Under the pieces are notes generated by a model, which had not been told where the DNA came from, made no database searches, and was given only the letters and a program-made list of their open reading frames with translations. A program made the translations under genes and the position numbers. This document shows, piece by piece, positions 61,282 through 64,000 of a DNA stretch of 64,000 bases. The stretch is from Agrococcus casei LMG 22410. Its GTDB lineage: Bacteria; Actinomycetota; Actinomycetes; Actinomycetales; Microbacteriaceae. The stretch is from NCBI RefSeq assembly GCF_900163565.1, contig NZ_FUHU01000035.1, positions 1 through 64,000 on the forward strand. The letters are read 5' to 3'. Position 1 is the stretch's first letter. Each line of letters begins with the position of its first letter.

Positions 61282-61803
61282 TCAGTTCTCCCAGATGCCG
61301 ACGAGCACGCCGCGGCCGATGACATGGCCGAACGCCTGGAAGTTGGCGTTGATCGGCGACGTGTCAGCATCGGCCTCGATCTCGATGTCGAGCGCGTGCA
61401 CCGCAAAGAAGTAGCGGTGCGGGCCGTGGCCCTCGGGCGGTGCCGAGCCGAGGTAGCCAGCGCCTCCGCCGTCGTGCTTGAGCGTCGTCGCGCCTGCCGG
61501 AAGATCGACGGATGCGCCGCGCGCCAGCGAGCGCAGGTCGGCGGGCAGATTCACGACGGTCCAGTGCCACCAGCCGGCCTGCGTGGGTGCATCCGGGTCG
61601 TAGCAAGTGATCATGATGCTCTTCGTGCCCTCGGGCACCTCGCCCCAGCTGAGCTGCGGCGACACGTCTTTGCCGCCCTTGCCGACGAACTCGGCAGTCG
61701 ACTCGAGGGGCAGCTTCTGCCCGTCTGCGAAGTCTTCGCTTGTCAGGGCGAGGTCAACGCCGCCGTCGATGCCGTCGAATGGATCACGCGGAGTTGTGTT
61801 CAT
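61282..61803 (-). CDS. YbhB/YbcL family PEBP (Raf kinase inhibitor-like) protein
   Basis: This 173-residue PEBP-fold protein has the ligand-pocket motifs GGKDVSPQLSWGEVPEGTKS, TCYDPDAPTQAGWWHWTVVN and PPEGHGPHRYFFAVHALD (the GxHRY signature). It is cytosolic, without signal peptide. Bacterial members have no settled function; phosphate or lipid headgroup binding is plausible from the pocket. The length is typical. Confidence 0.95.
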   Translation of the reverse strand: MNTTPRDPFDGIDGGVDLALTSEDFADGQKLPLESTAEFVGKGGKDVSPQLSWGEVPEGTKSIMITCYDPDAPTQAGWWHWTVVNLPADLRSLARGASVDLPAGATTLKHDGGGAGYLGSAPPEGHGPHRYFFAVHALDIEIEADADTSPINANFQAFGHVIGRGVLVGIWEN

Positions 61804-61913
61804 CTGCCAAGCCCATCACGAACCAGTGACAAGCGCAACGAGAAGCGCAATACTTAGGCCACGGAGCAGAGTCGCCCGCCGCAACCTCGCACAGGGCGAC
61901 GGATTGGAGCGTC

Positions 61914-62144
61914 ATGACTGACACCAACAACCACAACGAAGCCGAACACCGCGCTGACGGAACACCGCACGACGGCCACGAGACGACCGAGGAGAAGGCC
62001 GCGTTCGAGCCCCACGGCTCGTCGAATCCCGGCGTGACGACGGTCGACGACGAGGTCGAAGAGCTGCCGCACGATCAGAGCAACCCGGCTGAGCACCGTG
62101 CCGGCGAGGGCGAGCATGGATCGGCGAACCCGGGACCTCGTTAA
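61914..62144 (+). CDS. small acidic hydrophilic protein
   Basis: This 76-residue protein is rich in E, H, D, N and G with no hydrophobic core. It contains a partly repeated phrase: SSNPGVTTVDDEVEELPHDQ, then SNPAEHRAGEGEHGSANPG (SNP/ANPG motifs). GGAGCG lies upstream of the ATG. It is probably intrinsically disordered. It may be a stress-type protein, but no family is recognised. Confidence 0.6.
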   Translation: MTDTNNHNEAEHRADGTPHDGHETTEEKAAFEPHGSSNPGVTTVDDEVEELPHDQSNPAEHRAGEGEHGSANPGPR

Positions 62145-62203
62145 GCCCCGCTGACTGCGGCGCCCACCAGGCTGATTGAAACACCGCGCAGCCTCCCCAC
62201 CAC

Positions 62204-62240
62204 GTTGATTGAGGAGCCGCGCAGCGGCGTCTCGAAATCA
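62204..62240. repeat. REP-like palindromic element
   Basis: GTTGATTGAGGAGCCGCGCA-type element: GCCGC (62216-62220) pairs with GCGGC (62224-62228) and outer GAG/CTC extends it. A degenerate relative, GCTGATTGAAACACCGCGCA, lies at 62171-62190. I recall similar TTGATTGAG...CTCGAAA elements from many actinobacterial genomes. Confidence 0.5.
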
Positions 62241-62260
62241 CCATGCTCACAGTAGGAATC

Positions 62261-62297
62261 TGACCGAGAGTAGGAGCCTAACTCCTACCCTCAGTCA
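62261..62297. terminator. nested hairpin downstream of the small acidic protein gene
   Basis: TGACCGAGAGTAGGAG (62261-62276) pairs with CTCCTACCCTCAGTCA (62282-62297) with three mismatches. A second outer pair is GTAGGAATCTG (about 62252-62262) with CAGAAACTCCTAC (about 62304-62316). Confidence 0.5.
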
Positions 62298-62396
62298 TCC
62301 AACCCCAGAAACTCCTACCGCCGGCACGCGCTCGTGTCACCGGTCTGCTGCATACTGATGCAAGCACCGCCCCCATCACAGCAAGCAGGCACGTCC

Positions 62397-62870
62397 ATGT
62401 CTCAGTACCCGCCCGTCCAGCCCAACGAGTTTCCCGAGCCCGTCGACCCGCGGCAGCAGTTCCAAGGCCAGCAGCTGCAGCCATACTCCGCGCCCGCGCC
62501 GTTTGCTCACCACTCGGCGCCGGGCCCGATGCACCAGCCCCCGTACATGCAGCCGGTGTTCATCATGCCGCCGCCGCTGAAAGACTCTGCGGTCGCCTAT
62601 CTCCTCGCGATTTTGCTCGGTCAGTTCGGCGCCCACAACTTCTATCTCGGTCGCCCCGGATCAGCTGTCGGCCAGATCGTGCTGTGGTTCGGTTCGTGGG
62701 CGACACTGTGGCTGGGAATCGGCTTCGTTGGACTCCTCGCGTTCTTCATCTGGTGGATCGTCGACCTGTGTACGATCCCGGGGGTCATCCGGGCGATCAA
62801 TGACCAGCGGATGCGCGAATACAACGCGCGCAACGGCCACTTCCAGCAGCCCGGGTATCGGCCGTACTGA
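62397..62870 (+). CDS. TM2 domain membrane protein
   Basis: This 157-residue protein has a Pro/Gln-rich cytoplasmic N-terminus (about residues 1-65) and then the TM2 domain. That comprises AYLLAILLGQFGAHNFYLGR, a Gly-rich turn, a second helix GLLAFFIWWIVDLCTIPGVI and the DLxxIP-type ending. ATG 62397 begins the MSQYPPVQPNE sequence usual for this family. Function of TM2 proteins in bacteria is mostly unknown. Monocistronic. Confidence 0.9.
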   Translation: MSQYPPVQPNEFPEPVDPRQQFQGQQLQPYSAPAPFAHHSAPGPMHQPPYMQPVFIMPPPLKDSAVAYLLAILLGQFGAHNFYLGRPGSAVGQIVLWFGSWATLWLGIGFVGLLAFFIWWIVDLCTIPGVIRAINDQRMREYNARNGHFQQPGYRPY

Positions 62871-62890
62871 CCCCGCGGGGCGTGCGCCGA

Positions 62891-62961
62891 ACGTAGTCAT
62901 TTCTCGGCAACGCGCCGCACAGAAACTACGCAGCGGAACACTTCCCGAGAATCAACTACGT
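62891..62961. terminator. long-armed hairpin between convergent genes
   Basis: ACGTAGTCATTTCTCGG (62891-62907) pairs imperfectly with CCGAGAATCAACTACGT (62945-62961). The ACGTAGT/ACTACGT ends match those of the hairpin at 25369-25449. Confidence 0.55.
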
Positions 62962-62973
62962 ATCGGCACACGC

Positions 62974-63915
62974 TCACGGCAGCGGCGGCTGGCTCCACTT
63001 CACGCGTCGAGCTGCGGGCACCTCATGCATCGGCGGGCCGGCGACGATGCGGTTGCTGACGGTTCCGATGCCTTCAACGGTCATCGACACTTCATCGCCC
63101 ACGGTCAGAGGAGTCGGCACCTGCGCACCCGACCATCCCCAGAACTCCGCGAGACATCCGCCACCCGACGTGCCCGACCCCAGGATGTCGCCTCGACGAA
63201 CCCACGTGCCTCGGCTCGCGTACGAGATCAGTTCAGCGAACGACCACGCCATGTTCGCCAGCGAGTCGCCGCCGATCCGGTGACCGTTGATCGAGACTTC
63301 CATGTCGAGGCTGAGGCGATCACCGTCACGCGAAGCCGCAAGCTCATCAGGCGTCACGATCACCGGCCCGATGGTCGTCGCGGTGTCCTTGCCCTTTGCG
63401 GGCCCGAGCCCCACCCGCATCTCACGCTGCTGCAGATCGCGCGCCGACCAGTCATTGAAGATCGTGTAGCCCCCGATGTGCTCCCACGCCTCTTCGACCG
63501 ACAGGTTGTAGCCGTCGCGCCCGATCACGACTGCCACTTCGAGCTCGAAATCAAAGACCTCGCTGCCCGGTGGCATCGGTACGTCCTGGCCTGAGCCGAT
63601 CGCCGCATGCGGATTCGTGAAGTAGAACGCGGGCGCCTCGAACCAGGCTTCCGGCACCTCATCCTTGCCCGTCACCGCACGCAGCGACCCAGCGGTGTGC
63701 TGTTCGAACGTGATGAAGTCGCGCAGCGACGTCACCGGAAGCGGCGGATGCAGTGGCCCGGTCGCTGAGAACGGCACGGGTGCGTCCCACTGCAGGGCGA
63801 CTGTGGCGTCTAGCAGGCTCAGCGGATCCTGCCCCACGGCGAGCGGCACGAAGCTCTCGCCGTCTACGCGGCCAAAGCGGCGTACGCCTTCGACGTCAAT
63901 CGATGCGATTCGCAC
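62974..63915 (-). CDS. fumarylacetoacetate hydrolase family protein
   Basis: This 313-residue FAH-fold enzyme acts on 2-oxo or acyl-pyruvate-type products of aromatic breakdown. The divalent-metal and active-site segments are FDFELEVAVVIGRDGYNLSV (Glu/Glu/Asp set), GGYTIFNDWSARDLQQREM, GKDTATTIGPVIVTPDEL and the C-terminal GTSGGGCLAEFWG. The GTG start shares one base with the TAG of the upstream cyclase-family gene, so they form one operon. That partner also occurs in aromatic-acid pathways. Exact substrate is not determinable. Confidence 0.92.
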   Translation of the reverse strand: MRIASIDVEGVRRFGRVDGESFVPLAVGQDPLSLLDATVALQWDAPVPFSATGPLHPPLPVTSLRDFITFEQHTAGSLRAVTGKDEVPEAWFEAPAFYFTNPHAAIGSGQDVPMPPGSEVFDFELEVAVVIGRDGYNLSVEEAWEHIGGYTIFNDWSARDLQQREMRVGLGPAKGKDTATTIGPVIVTPDELAASRDGDRLSLDMEVSINGHRIGGDSLANMAWSFAELISYASRGTWVRRGDILGSGTSGGGCLAEFWGWSGAQVPTPLTVGDEVSMTVEGIGTVSNRIVAGPPMHEVPAARRVKWSQPPLP

Positions 63916-64000
63916 TAGTCCTCCTCGAAGATTGCGACGGCGCGGGTCCAGCCAGCGGACGCCTCGTGAATCTTGACCGGGAAGCAGACCACCTTGAAGC
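63915..64000 (-). CDS. cyclase-family (kynurenine formamidase-like) protein, C-terminal end only
   Basis: Only the last 27 codons are in the window, ending FKVVCFPVKIHEASAGWTRA-VAIFEED before TAG at 63915-63917. The pattern VV.FP.KI....G...RAVAIFEE matches the C-terminus of the cyclase/metal-dependent hydrolase family (PF04199). The stop overlaps the FAH-family start by one base. The 5' part lies beyond position 64000. Confidence 0.65.
   Translation of the reverse strand, partial: FKVVCFPVKIHEASAGWTRAVAIFEED

Overview
The window is about 64 kb of high-GC DNA from an actinobacterium, most likely a member of the Microbacteriaceae or a close relative. This rests on GC-rich codon use, frequent GTG/TTG starts, sortase-anchored surface proteins, PadR and TetR regulators, a DUF6421-type protein, and many long hairpins between gene ends. 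No rRNA or tRNA gene, CRISPR array, complete insertion sequence or phage region was found. The identification is an inference from gene content, because no marker gene such as 16S rRNA is present.

Layout. Positions 1-11387 form a minus-strand cell-surface block: a secreted protein cut by the window edge, the decayed tail of an LPDTSG-anchored protein, and a 3224-residue LPETG-anchored protein made of about 24 DUF11-type repeats. Positions 11628-22249 hold housekeeping and metabolic genes: purL, an AbiEi-like protein, a chorismate mutase/CoA-transferase/glutaryl-CoA dehydrogenase operon, a GT-C mannosyltransferase-like protein, gdhA and purA. Positions 22285-25349 hold a TetR regulator divergent from a degenerate ABC ATPase and a YhgE/Pip membrane protein. 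Positions 25439-34266 hold a DAACS symporter, a TSUP permease, and a secreted PHP-metallophosphoesterase-GLUG fusion followed five bases later by a small LPNTG protein. Positions 34426-37621 hold a SpoU-type methyltransferase, two tandem acetyltransferases, a HAD phosphatase and a lipoprotein.

Positions 37676-47107 are the most coherent system. They hold a tightly overlapping operon: substrate-binding lipoprotein, two peptide-type permeases, murQ, anmK, an AmiE/YbbE-like serine hydrolase and a fused two-domain transport ATPase. A divergent RpiR/MurR-type regulator faces it. Together these look like an ABC-transporter version of muropeptide (MurNAc) recovery, in place of the MurP PTS used by Bacillus and E. 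coli.

Positions 47161-54342 hold a membrane protein frameshifted by a 13-bp duplication, an AEC permease, pyrE, a lipoprotein, a PadR/permease-prefix operon, a DinB-like protein, an exonuclease III and DUF6421. Positions 54397-60355 hold a PucR regulator, a TPP-dependent enzyme, an M20 amidohydrolase and an MHS transporter, probably one catabolic unit. The remainder holds an NAD(P)-binding protein, a PEBP protein, small proteins, a TM2 protein, an FAH-family hydrolase and the end of a cyclase-family gene.

The most unusual non-coding signal is a dispersed family of near-perfect 47-59 bp palindromes (seven copies in two sequence classes). They share the core GTTTGACNGTCAAAC and sit almost exactly at stop codons. 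A second set of nested outer/inner hairpins lies at other gene ends. A heptamer, CGCATCC/GGATGCG, is also strikingly frequent throughout.
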